Below the pieces are notes generated by a model, which did no database searches, had not been told where the DNA came from, and saw only the letters and a list, made by a program, of their open reading frames with translations. A stretch of 43,210 bases of DNA from CAYWXK01 sp964462515 (GTDB taxonomy: Bacteria > Planctomycetota > Phycisphaerae > Sedimentisphaerales > Anaerobacaceae). Position 1 is the first letter of the stretch. Every line of letters begins with the position of its first letter. Location of the stretch: the NCBI GenBank assembly GCA_964462515.1, contig CAYWXK010000033.1:1-43210 (forward strand), given 5' to 3'. A program made the position numbers and the translations under genes. Shown in pieces: positions 33,615 through 41,435 of the stretch.

Positions 33615-33953
33615 ATGGCTGATAACGTAATCGAATTAACAGATGCTGCTCTCGACCAGCTCGTTCATAGTGCCAACGAACCGGTTCTGGTTGACTTCTG
33701 GGCCCCCTGGTGCGGTGCCTGCAAGGTTATGGAGCCAATCATCCAGGAAATCGCAGGCGAATATGCAGACAAAGCCAAAATCTGCAAGCTCAATACTGAC
33801 CAGGCCCGTGATTGTGCCGCTGAATTCAGCATAAATAGCATACCAACCACTATCTTATTCAAAGACGGACGCGTGCAAAAAAGGTGGGTCGGCCTGACCA
33901 GTAAAAGAGAGCTGTCTGCTGCAATCAACAAACTGCTCAAAGAAACACAGTAA
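33615..33953 (+). CDS. trxA: thioredoxin
   Basis: 112 residues with the complete thioredoxin fold: VLVDFWAPWCGACKVMEPII with redox Cys33 and Cys36, the conserved Asp27 in VDF, the cis-Pro loop SINSIPTTILF and the closing GLTSKREL. The active site is WCGAC rather than the common WCGPC, so Ala replaces the Pro that tunes the redox potential. A cytoplasmic disulfide reductase is expected; no thioredoxin reductase gene is in the window. Start ATG 33615 follows AAGGTAAGG and the gene has its own promoter. Confidence 0.93.
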   Translation: MADNVIELTDAALDQLVHSANEPVLVDFWAPWCGACKVMEPIIQEIAGEYADKAKICKLNTDQARDCAAEFSINSIPTTILFKDGRVQKRWVGLTSKRELSAAINKLLKETQ

Positions 33954-34336
33954 CCCTTCTACTTTGCCCTCGCACATAATCTTGCGTTCCATCGTTGTGC
34001 AAAACCCTGTGCACCTATTTTATTGATACCTTATTGTTAACCCAACTGCGGAAGTTGGGCTAATAAGGTCAAAATATCCGTGAACGGTTACAAAAGATTT
34101 TCGTATGGGCCGACAGGAAAAGTCAAACCAAACACCTTGAAATCTTATAAGTGCTTACAATAGATAATCTTACAACTAATGCGATTGTTTATCGAAGGTA
34201 ACTTTTAAAAAATCCATAACTTTGAGTACTTTTTCTCTTGACAAATGCCAAATGAGGGATATAAGCTAATCGTTGTTAATGCTGAACGTATAAAGGAGTG
34301 TGCTGGCTTAAATGTAATCTCTGAAAGGAGGAGACA
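33954..34336 (+). other. intergenic region with a two-tier palindrome
   Basis: 383 bases without a gene. CCTTATTGTTAACCCAACT and AGTTGGGCTAATAAGG (34029-34068) pair in two tiers around GCGGA, and may terminate trxA or be a mobile palindrome. The right end holds the promoter at 34238-34265. Confidence 0.5.
34238..34265 (+). promoter_or_regulatory. sigma-70-type promoter of the PEP-CTERM gene
   Basis: Perfect TTGACA (34238-34243), a 16-base spacer and TATAAG (34260-34265), about 70 bases before the start codon. Confidence 0.65.
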
Positions 34337-35031
34337 ATGAAAAAAATCCTGCTGTTGGCTACAGTGTGTTTTGTTACCATTTCAGTTCCGACATTTGGGG
34401 CCATTGTCTATTCGGGCTCCCAGTTTACGCTTCAACTAAGCCCGATGAATCAGATGTCTATGTCTATGAGGACTATTGACATTGCCGGCCAGAGCGACGA
34501 CTGGGACGACTTTACCATTAGACTGGAGTACACGGACCTAATGGATGCAACGGGAATGAGTATAGGAATGGGGACGAGGCTGACTATTCTTGGCGGTATG
34601 AATACGGATGGCCGCATGGGGCAAGTGGTCGGATTTGTTAACTCATGACGGGGATGAACATGGCATCGAATCTCAATCTCGGAACCCTAATCGGCCGCAG
34701 TTCGTCTCTTGGCGATCCCCAAACACCAGCGCTGCTCTTAGAGTTCCCCGAAGGGGGACAGACGGGCATTGGGAAATTTGGTGAAGACGGCGGTTATATC
34801 GGGCTGGTCATGCCAGGCAGCACCTACTATGGTTGGCTGCACATGATAAGTCAGTCAAACATCGGCACAGACTTGCATAGGGTCACATTTTACGGATCGG
34901 CGTATGAGAACGTACCTGGCGTCGAGATTGTCGCTGGTGATACCGGTGTGATACCTGCCCCGGGTGCTCTTGTTTTGGGCGGTCTCGGCATAGGGCTTGT
35001 CACCTGGCTCCGCAGACGCCGGGCGATTTAG
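34337..35031 (+). pseudogene. PEP-CTERM sorted exoprotein, split by a frameshift
   Basis: Two adjoining frames form one protein. The 5' frame (34337-34648, 103 codons, after GAAAGGAGGAG) has a signal peptide ending near VPTFGAIVYSG and then a Met-rich beta-type sequence, ending FVNS-stop. The 3' frame (34645-35031) overlaps it by ATGA and continues with MNMASNLNLGTLIGRSS, a domain rich in Gly. It ends with the sorting signal VIPAPGALVLGGLGIGLVTW and RRRR-type tail. The tail is a PEP-CTERM variant where PAPG replaces PEP and is normally cut by an exosortase. Neither half alone has both the export and sorting signals. One missing base at about 34645 would rejoin them. No slippery heptamer is seen, so a mutation or sequence error is likelier than programmed shifting. 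Confidence 0.7.
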
Positions 35032-35056
35032 GCACCTTTGTTAACTAAGATACGAG

Positions 35057-35093
35057 CAGGGCTGTGAGCAAATGCTTTCAGCCCTGTTTTTTT
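35057..35093 (+). terminator. rho-independent terminator of the PEP-CTERM gene
   Basis: CAGGGCTG (35057-35064) pairs with CAGCCCTG (35079-35086), extended inward by GAGCA/TGCTT. Seven T residues follow (35087-35093). Confidence 0.88.
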
Positions 35094-35306
35094 GTTAGCC
35101 GATATTCAAGATTTACTCAATGTAACGACGTAGAATCTTGTCCACTGCAGGCGAGCTCGTCCTGAATTTGTTGACGCCTCAGCATGACAACCTGCTCGCG
35201 CATAATGGAACCGGCTTTGTTCGGTTCGTCATCTATTCTGGGTTATATGCCGAAGAATGCAACAGAACAATATCTCCAGGGCCGTAAGGGTCAGGAGACC
35301 TGTGTT

Positions 35307-37631
35307 ATGCGAAGTGCCATTATCGTTGGAATAGTGCTTGGGGTATTGGTTGGCCAGGCCCGGCCGTCAGGTCATACCCTTCTTGGTGAGACGAATGAGG
35401 TTGTTTTTGCACCATCGGCCCCTCTCCTTTCGACGTCCGATGAGAAGCTCCACAAGTTTATCCTTCAGGCCGTGAAGGCGGCCTCTGCGAGCGATAATCT
35501 GCTCCCGCTCATAGTTGACTACCCCCTCGATGAGGCCGTCTTTCCACCAGATATGGCCGCTCCGACATTCGTGTGGAGTGACCCGGATGCGAAAGCCGAT
35601 ACCTGGCTGGTTAACGTCTTTTCCGGGAGCAGACACGACCACATTTACGCGCTTACGCAAGGCGCAACGCCGCCACCGGCACATGACAGCGACCCCAGGA
35701 CCGTCTCGGAAGCTGCGGCCGCCTACAAACCGCCGGAACCACCGGTCAAGCCCCGACGATGGATGCCCAGCCCGGACATCTGGGAACATATTAGAAGTAT
35801 GTCGTGCGGGCAGGCCGCGACCATCACGATTGTTGGCTTCCACAGCGCAGAACCGGAACAAATCCTATCGCGCGGGCAGGTAAGAATCAGCACCTCAAAT
35901 GACCCCGTCGGTGCCCCCATCTTCTATCGCGATGTGCCGTTGCCCTTTCGCCACGTTCTCAAGAATATCGAGTCTATTCGTTGGCATCTGGGGGATGTCT
36001 CTTCGTATAAGCCGCTCGTTTTGTTAAAGGAGATGAAGGTGTGTGGCAATTGTCATTCCTTCACACCCGACGGCAAGACCCTCGCGATGGACGTCGATTA
36101 CGGAAGCGACAAAGGCTCTTACGTCATTACAGAAATCCAGCCCAAGACCATTCTTGCAAAGGACAATGTGATTTCCTGGAGTGATTATCGCCGTGATGAT
36201 AACGAGCCGACCTTCGGACTGCTGTCCCAGATATCTCCCAATGGTCGATACGTCATAAGCACGGTCAAGGACCGGTCCGTGTTCGCTGCGGTGGACGAGC
36301 TGGATTACTCCCAGCGGTTCTTTCCGGTAGCAGGCATCCTGGTGGTTTATGACCGACACACAAAAGAGTTCTTTCCGCTCAAAGGCGCCGACGACCGCCG
36401 GTTTGTTCAGAGCAATCCTGTTTGGAGCCCCGATGGAAAAACTATCCTCTTTGCGCGCAGCACTTCTTACACACTTACAAATCTTAAAGACCCATCCTCT
36501 GCACTCGTCGAAAAGGAGGAAGTCATTGAGTTCTTTGAAGGCGGCAAAAAGTTCCGCTACGACATCTATCGCGTCGATTTCAATGATGGTCAAGGCGGCT
36601 CCCCCGCACCGCTGCCGGGGGCATCCAGCAACGGGAAGAGCAATTACTTCCCGCGATTCTCTCCCGATGGTAAGTGGATTGTTTTCTGCCAGAGCGATTC
36701 GTTTATGCTCCTTAGACCCGACAGCACACTCTACATTGTACCGTCGGTCGGCGGCACGCCACGAAAGATGCGATGCAACTTTTCCGGCAAGATGAACTCC
36801 TGGCACAGTTGGTCCCCCAACGGCAAGTGGCTGGTCTTCACATCCAAGGTTGGCGGCCCGTTCACGCAGCTTTGGCTGACACACATTGACCCAAATGGTA
36901 ACGACACGCCTGCCGTCCTTTTGGAGCATTTTACTGCGGCGGACCGCGCCGCAAACATCCCGGAATTTGTCAACGTCAGACTGGAGCAGTTCGCCGAGAT
37001 TCGACAAGAGTTTGCAGACTACTACACTTATTACCGCATTGGGATTCTTCACGAGCAGCGCCGCGAGTACGATAAGGCCATCGAGGAATTCCATAGGGCA
37101 CTGGCCGAGCAGCCGAACCACCTTGAGTCGCTGTATCTGTTGGCTTCCTGTCTGGCCCGAGTTGATAAGCAGCAGGAAGCAATTCCCTACGCGCGCAAAG
37201 CGCTTCTGCTCGCTCCCAACAGCGACGCAGTTCATGGTCTTCTGGGTGCCCTGCTCTGCAGCACCGGTCGATATGACGAAGCCCTCGCCCATCTCGAGGC
37301 CGCCTTTGCTGCAAACGCCGCGGATATAACTGTCGCGAGCAATCTGGCCTGGGTGCTGGCGACCTCTCCAGAAAAGAAACACCGTGACGGGCCGCGGGCT
37401 GTGCAGTTGGCAGAGTTGGCGTGCAAGGCTACGGCATACAAGTCGCCCCCCCTGCTGGACACGCTCGCAGCGGCTTATGCTGAAGTGGGTCAATTCGACC
37501 AGGCTATCCGCACGACCCTACAAGCTATAGAGATAGTCCAGAGCAATCCCAAGGCCTCAACGGCAACATTGGAGTCCCGCCTGAAGCTTTACAGGGACGG
37601 CAAGCCCTATCGCGAATCAGCCGGTCAATAG
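35307..37631 (+). CDS. exported WD40/TolB-like beta-propeller protein with one heme-c motif and TPR repeats
   Basis: 774 residues from ATG 35307 with AGGAGA (35293-35298). The frame is open from 35184 but that start would precede the signal peptide MRSAIIVGIVLGVLVGQA. A single CxxCH heme motif lies in MKVCGNCHSFTPDGK (residues 240-254). Beta-propeller blades with the TolB pattern follow: ISPNGRYVIS, NPVWSPDGKTILFARS, PRFSPDGKWIVFCQS and WSPNGKWLVFTSK. Residues about 580-740 are TPR helices (YDKAIEEFHRALAEQPNHLE, ALLLAPNSDAVHGLLGALL). Periplasmic, probably a single c-type heme, with the TPRs for partner binding. A long open frame on the opposite strand is a shadow. Function beyond this is not readable. 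Confidence 0.82.
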   Translation: MRSAIIVGIVLGVLVGQARPSGHTLLGETNEVVFAPSAPLLSTSDEKLHKFILQAVKAASASDNLLPLIVDYPLDEAVFPPDMAAPTFVWSDPDAKADTWLVNVFSGSRHDHIYALTQGATPPPAHDSDPRTVSEAAAAYKPPEPPVKPRRWMPSPDIWEHIRSMSCGQAATITIVGFHSAEPEQILSRGQVRISTSNDPVGAPIFYRDVPLPFRHVLKNIESIRWHLGDVSSYKPLVLLKEMKVCGNCHSFTPDGKTLAMDVDYGSDKGSYVITEIQPKTILAKDNVISWSDYRRDDNEPTFGLLSQISPNGRYVISTVKDRSVFAAVDELDYSQRFFPVAGILVVYDRHTKEFFPLKGADDRRFVQSNPVWSPDGKTILFARSTSYTLTNLKDPSSALVEKEEVIEFFEGGKKFRYDIYRVDFNDGQGGSPAPLPGASSNGKSNYFPRFSPDGKWIVFCQSDSFMLLRPDSTLYIVPSVGGTPRKMRCNFSGKMNSWHSWSPNGKWLVFTSKVGGPFTQLWLTHIDPNGNDTPAVLLEHFTAADRAANIPEFVNVRLEQFAEIRQEFADYYTYYRIGILHEQRREYDKAIEEFHRALAEQPNHLESLYLLASCLARVDKQQEAIPYARKALLLAPNSDAVHGLLGALLCSTGRYDEALAHLEAAFAANAADITVASNLAWVLATSPEKKHRDGPRAVQLAELACKATAYKSPPLLDTLAAAYAEVGQFDQAIRTTLQAIEIVQSNPKASTATLESRLKLYRDGKPYRESAGQ

Positions 37632-38191
37632 CTGCAAGAAAATCCTTAAAATAAACCTGATTGCCCCGTTAGCCCGCATATTTCATGCGTTTTGCAAAAA
37701 TGCGACTTAATTTCTTGCTGCTTAAAAGATTACGTGCATAGCTGAAATTTACACACTGTAATTTACAGGAAAACCGGCAAAATCATACCAAATATCATAA
37801 TTTCTTTAATAACAAACACGTAACTCTCTGGCCTGCTTCGGCGGAGCGCTTCGCAGAGCTGAGTGTTCCTGTCTCAACTGAACTCGCCCCGCACCAATGG
37901 TTCGACAGGCTCACCATCCCGAGCGGAGTCGAGGGATTGTTCGCTTAAAAACTGAACTATCAGGTCTGTTGCAAGAAACACTCTCGACAGTTCAATGGGC
38001 TTGGCCATGCCTTACGGCATTGGTGCAGGGCTCACCGAAGTCTTTGACAGCTCTTTTACTTTTGTTTAATCAGTGTCTAATTTTTTTGGTTGCGGCTAAA
38101 GGCCGCGCCGTGTTCTCTGTGAAGATATAAAGAGAGGGTATCCTCAAGTATAATTCGGTAGTTCAAAACCATTATACGAAAGGAGCCTACT
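37632..38191 (+). other. repeat-rich intergenic region left of the IS110 remnant
   Basis: 560 bases without a supported gene. The frame 37897-38130 (starting MVRQAHHPERSRG) is a known spurious translation of a dispersed repeat. 38090-38110 has the palindromic GCGGCTAAAGGCCGC. The last 60 bases before 38192 may be the left end of the IS. Confidence 0.6.
37891..37936 (+). repeat. dispersed repeat of the GTTCGACAGGCTCACC type
   Basis: GTTCGACAGGCTCACCATCC followed by CGAGCGGAGTCGAGGG, a well-known bacterial intergenic repeat with internal inverted symmetry. A related short form (CCCTTCGACTATGCTCAGG) lies at 3007-3025. IS110/IS1111 elements are known to target REP-like palindromes, and an IS110 remnant begins 255 bases downstream. 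Confidence 0.6.
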
Positions 38192-39266
38192 ATGACAACA
38201 TATTATATCGGAGCCGATGTCCATAGCAATAGCACAGAAATGGCAATCGAAAAAGGAAGAAAAATCGTGGCAAACTACATAGTGCCAACCACCATACCGG
38301 CCATATCGAACATTCTGGATTCGCTGCAGGGTTAAAAGCAGTTGGCCATTGAGGAAGGACCTATGGCCGGCTGGCTTTACCGCAATCTCAACAAGAAGGT
38401 CGATAAGCTGATAGTCTGCGACCCTCGCCGCAATAAACTGATAGATTGCGATGGTGACAAGGACGACAAAATTGATGCCTCCAAGCTGGCCTTGCTGCTA
38501 CGGGGCGGTTATCTTCGAGCGGTCTACCATAGCGAGGATGATGGCAGGGCGGAGCTGAAGCATTGGGTTAGTTTGTACCATGACCGGGTTCATGATGCGG
38601 TACGCCATATAAACAAAATCCGAGCCCGCTGCCGGATGCACGGAATTCGTATTCCACGGATGGTGCTGCGGTGCCCGTCACATCGAAGCAAATGGCTCTC
38701 GGAAATAAACCATCCTGCCCTGGCAAAACAGTTAAACATGTTATGGATAGGCTATGATGCCACAGCAAAACAGACCAGGATGGCAAAACAACAGCTAATC
38801 CAGATAAGCAAAGGATATGATATTATCCGTTTCTGGAGAAAACTGCCCGGCATAGGCCCTATTCGAGCCACCACGCTATTTGCCTATCTGGATACTCCCC
38901 TGGCGGTTCAAAAAGAAGAACAAATTATGGAAATACTGCGGGGTAGGGCTTCAAAGGACTACCAGTGGGACAGACAAAAAGGGAAGACCTAAACCGGCGA
39001 GACTACAATTGCCCTGGGCCGTCAATAGAACCTTGAAAAATGTTGCTTTAGGTGCTGCTACCAGTGTAATAAATCAAACAGATAAGCTGTTCAGAAACTA
39101 TTATGAAAGGATGTTGTCGGATGGTATAATGCCAAGTAATGCCCGTCACGCGGTGGCACGAAAGATGCTTACAGTGATGTGGGGCATGTGGAAGACAAAC
39201 AGTCGGTTCGATGAATATTTGTGTCGCAAACCCGGTCCGAAGATAACAACAGCTTTGTCGAGATAA
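38192..39266 (+). pseudogene. IS110-family transposase, inactivated
   Basis: 358 codons in total, read in two frames. ATG 38192 follows AAAGGAG. The DEDD recombinase start is MTTYYIGADVHSNSTEMAIE (Asp of GADVH). TAA interrupts at 38333, most simply CAA to TAA. It then continues AIEEGPMAGWLYRNL (catalytic Glu), CDGDKDDKIDASKLALLLRG (Asp pair), the helical middle and GIGPIRATTLFAYLDTP. One extra C in the C run at 38897-38900 shifts the frame, after which the C-terminal serine-recombinase-like Tnp domain continues as WRFKKKNKLWKYCGVGLQRT, SGTDKKGRPK and LKNVALGAATSVINQ to TAA 39266. IS110 enzymes use a bridge RNA to choose targets. With a stop and a frameshift this copy is dead. Confidence 0.88.
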
Positions 39267-39291
39267 TTCTTATGACATCGAGGTATTTATG

Positions 39292-39368
39292 CCGACCGAA
39301 GTTCCTGTTTAGCCACTGGACGTGCTTATGCATAGTCCCCAATTCGTGAATGAACTCGGTCGGATTTT
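39292..39368 (+). ncRNA. structured segment, candidate IS-associated (bridge-type) RNA or terminator
   Basis: CCGACCGAAGTTC (39292-39304) and GAACTCGGTCGG (39352-39363) pair with one bulged A, then ATTTTT follows. The 47-base interior has GGAC/GTCC and TTCGTGAA as further pairing options. It starts 26 bases after the transposase stop. IS110-group elements carry their bridge RNA in a non-coding end. An ordinary intrinsic terminator is the alternative reading. Confidence 0.35.
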
Positions 39369-39664
39369 TGCTGTGCCTCAATAATCTGCATGGACTGCTC
39401 ATTTAGAGTAAGTCCCCCATAGGTGTGTGGCAACGTTGTTAATGCGATTGCCGAAAGAAGCTGTCAGATTGGTGATGTCCTCTGAGATTATCGAGTAAAG
39501 GCATATTACTAAAAGAAAAAGACAAAGCTGTTCAGAAGGGTAATCGGTCAGACATAGAATCAAAACCGGCTTGTAAATTTCAGCAGGATGCCCTCAAAGC
39601 AAAAAGTTGAGGAAAAGGGGATTTTGTTTCTTGACTTCGAGCTCTTTATAGGTGGCCAAAACCC

Positions 39665-39717
39665 CTTCGTGTAAATTTGTGTTAATTCGTGGTTACCTTT
39701 GTGTCTTCGTGGCTGAA
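39665..39717 (+). repeat. dispersed repeat, copy D (single arm)
   Basis: TTCGTGTAAATTTGTGTTAA, then TTCGTGGTTACCTTTGTGTC and TTCGTGGCTGA. The last part matches the reverse of the GCCACGAAGACACAAAG arm of copies B and C. Confidence 0.6.
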
Positions 39718-39748
39718 CTAAAACAGCGTAAATCCGTTTCGACTTATG

Positions 39749-41230
39749 TCACCATATTGACTTCATTTCCCAGACATCCATCAACACCAGTTTCACAGTC
39801 CCGCCTTTGACAAATAGATTCAAGCCCCGTTTGTCAGTATGCCTTGGATATACTCTGGTCGTGATACATTCCCGTTCGTTGGCATACACCTCTACTACAG
39901 ACTTATCTAAAAAGATATTTAACTTGAGTCGTTTTTCATCCTTGAGCAACTCGAAGCTGCCGCCCTTATCACCGCTGAAAAGGCGTTTGGCGGCCAAATC
40001 GTAACCTATACTTGTCTTTTCCTTGCCATCCGGCGAGCAGAAAACCTCCAATCCAAAACTTTTTGCATCCAGCGGCTCAAACTCTACAATTATCTCCAGG
40101 CAATCCCCTTTAATATCTTTCAGGATATTGGGTGAATCCTCTGTAAAAGGAATGTTTCCTGTGCAGATGTCGCTGTATTGTTTGCCGCGCAGCTTCTTCA
40201 GTTCAGGTGCCGGCTGCATTCCCAGCCGGCCATCGGGTCGAAGCGTCAGAACCCTCGGCAGGGTCAAAATCCCATTCCAGGGATACCCTTTGGTGCCGCC
40301 TCCCTGTATCCAGCCCCACATTATGCGTCTGCCCTTGTTATCTTCCAGACAGTTAGGTGCATAGAAGTTCTCTCGCCCACCCATATCCATAAGCCGCCAC
40401 GGGTCGGCAGTGAACTTGTGGTCTTTGTGTGTGCCTACCGAGTATTTGACATCGCTGTGTGGCGAAACAACCAGCACATATTTATCACCCAGCGGAAAAA
40501 AATTCGGACACTCCCAATTCTCTCCAAAATCGACACATAAAGGGTGCATATACTCCCATTCCGCCAGGTCTTTAGACCTGTATAAAAGAGTAGCTCCACC
40601 CTGCCCCTTTATGCCTGACCCCAGAACCATATACCACTCATCCTTTTCCTTCCATACAAACGGGTCTCGAAAACCCTGCAGGTCATCCCTTGGCCGTTTC
40701 GCTATCACCGGGTTACTCTCATACTTCACCCATGTTTTCATACCATCGTAGCTTCGGGCGATACACTGAACCTCCGGATGCACGCCGGTATAAATGATTG
40801 TGGGCACGCCCTCATCCACAACACAACAACCTGACCAGACGCCATCCTTGTCATAGCTGCCGGGACTCGGCACCAGCGCAATCGGCAAATATCTCCAATG
40901 TGCAAGGTCGGAGCTTACCGCGTGACCCCACGACATATTTCCCCAACTGTCACCATACGGATTGTGCTGAAAGAAGATATGATACTGGCCCTCAAAGAAG
41001 ACCGGACCATCAGGGTCATTTATCCAGTTCGCCGCCGTCGTCAAATGGTAGATTGGCCGTAGCGGGTCATTCTGGGCCTTGACCGCAGCTTCAGCAACGC
41101 TTGCCTCCGCCTTGGCTACAAGCTCCTTATGTTGCAGATTGAGTGAGTCCATCTCTTCAGGTTTGCTCACTGTGCCTGATGTTATTGTGGTGATAGCTAC
41201 GATAGTAATAATTGGCGTCAATATGCGCAT
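39749..41230 (-). CDS. glycoside hydrolase family 32 (fructan/sucrose hydrolase)
   Basis: 493 residues from ATG 41230, with GGAG seven bases upstream; the frame runs to 41281 without a site. An N-terminal hydrophobic stretch (MRILTPIITIVAITTITSG) suggests export. GH32 signatures are all present: WINDPDG at 69-75 with nucleophile Asp72, FRDPF with Asp189, and the acid/base E240-C241 in NWECPNFF. GMWGW-type GRRIMWGWIQGG and the C-terminal beta-sandwich (VEVYANERECITTRVYP) fit. It should cleave beta-fructoside bonds in sucrose, levan or inulin. The DPN of WMNDPNG is DPD here. Lies on the minus strand downstream of tRNA-Gly. No fructose kinase or sugar transporter is adjacent. Confidence 0.92.
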   Translation of the reverse strand: MRILTPIITIVAITTITSGTVSKPEEMDSLNLQHKELVAKAEASVAEAAVKAQNDPLRPIYHLTTAANWINDPDGPVFFEGQYHIFFQHNPYGDSWGNMSWGHAVSSDLAHWRYLPIALVPSPGSYDKDGVWSGCCVVDEGVPTIIYTGVHPEVQCIARSYDGMKTWVKYESNPVIAKRPRDDLQGFRDPFVWKEKDEWYMVLGSGIKGQGGATLLYRSKDLAEWEYMHPLCVDFGENWECPNFFPLGDKYVLVVSPHSDVKYSVGTHKDHKFTADPWRLMDMGGRENFYAPNCLEDNKGRRIMWGWIQGGGTKGYPWNGILTLPRVLTLRPDGRLGMQPAPELKKLRGKQYSDICTGNIPFTEDSPNILKDIKGDCLEIIVEFEPLDAKSFGLEVFCSPDGKEKTSIGYDLAAKRLFSGDKGGSFELLKDEKRLKLNIFLDKSVVEVYANERECITTRVYPRHTDKRGLNLFVKGGTVKLVLMDVWEMKSIW

Positions 41231-41285
41231 AATTACACTCCTATCGAAAACCCTATACGTGTTTTGCCGCGAGTATAACAAAAAC

Positions 41286-41356
41286 AGCGGGTGATGGGGA
41301 TCGAACCCACCTGACCGGCTTGGAAGGCCGGTGCATTACCACTATGCTACACCCGC
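41286..41356 (-). tRNA. tRNA-Gly (anticodon TCC)
   Basis: Read on the minus strand: acceptor GCGGGTG pairs with CACCCGC, D arm GTAGCATAGTGGTAATGC, anticodon stem CCGGC/GCCGG with loop CTTCCAA (anticodon TCC) and T arm with GGTTCGATCC. 71 bases; CCA is not encoded. Decodes GGA/GGG. Confidence 0.97.
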
Positions 41357-41390
41357 AAAGTAATTGATTATTTACTATTTTATATTTACT

Positions 41391-41419
41391 ATTATAAGCC
41401 ATCAATGGCTAATCGTAAA
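41391..41419 (-). promoter_or_regulatory. promoter of tRNA-Gly
   Basis: On the minus strand TTTACG (41419-41414), a 17-base spacer and TATAAT (41396-41391), with about 35 bases to the tRNA 5' end. Confidence 0.5.
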
Positions 41420-41435
41420 TAGGGAAGTGCATAAA

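Larger units (their letters stand above)
39267..39748 (+). other. non-coding region right of the IS110 remnant
   Basis: 482 bases without a supported gene. It holds a stem-loop at 39292-39368 and a single-arm repeat at 39665-39717. The rest, including the right end of the IS, shows no clear boundary or target duplication. Confidence 0.5.

Noticed and set aside
34640..34650. Programmed -1 frameshifting in the PEP-CTERM gene
   Set aside because: No slippery heptamer and no strong hairpin follows the overlap.
36024..37493. A 489-codon open frame on the minus strand
   Set aside because: It lies wholly inside the propeller/TPR gene, has no start signal or family motif, and mirrors that gene's codon phase.
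37897..38130. Frame starting MVRQAHHPERSRG
   Set aside because: A known spurious translation of the GTTCGACAGG-type dispersed repeat; no gene-like continuation.
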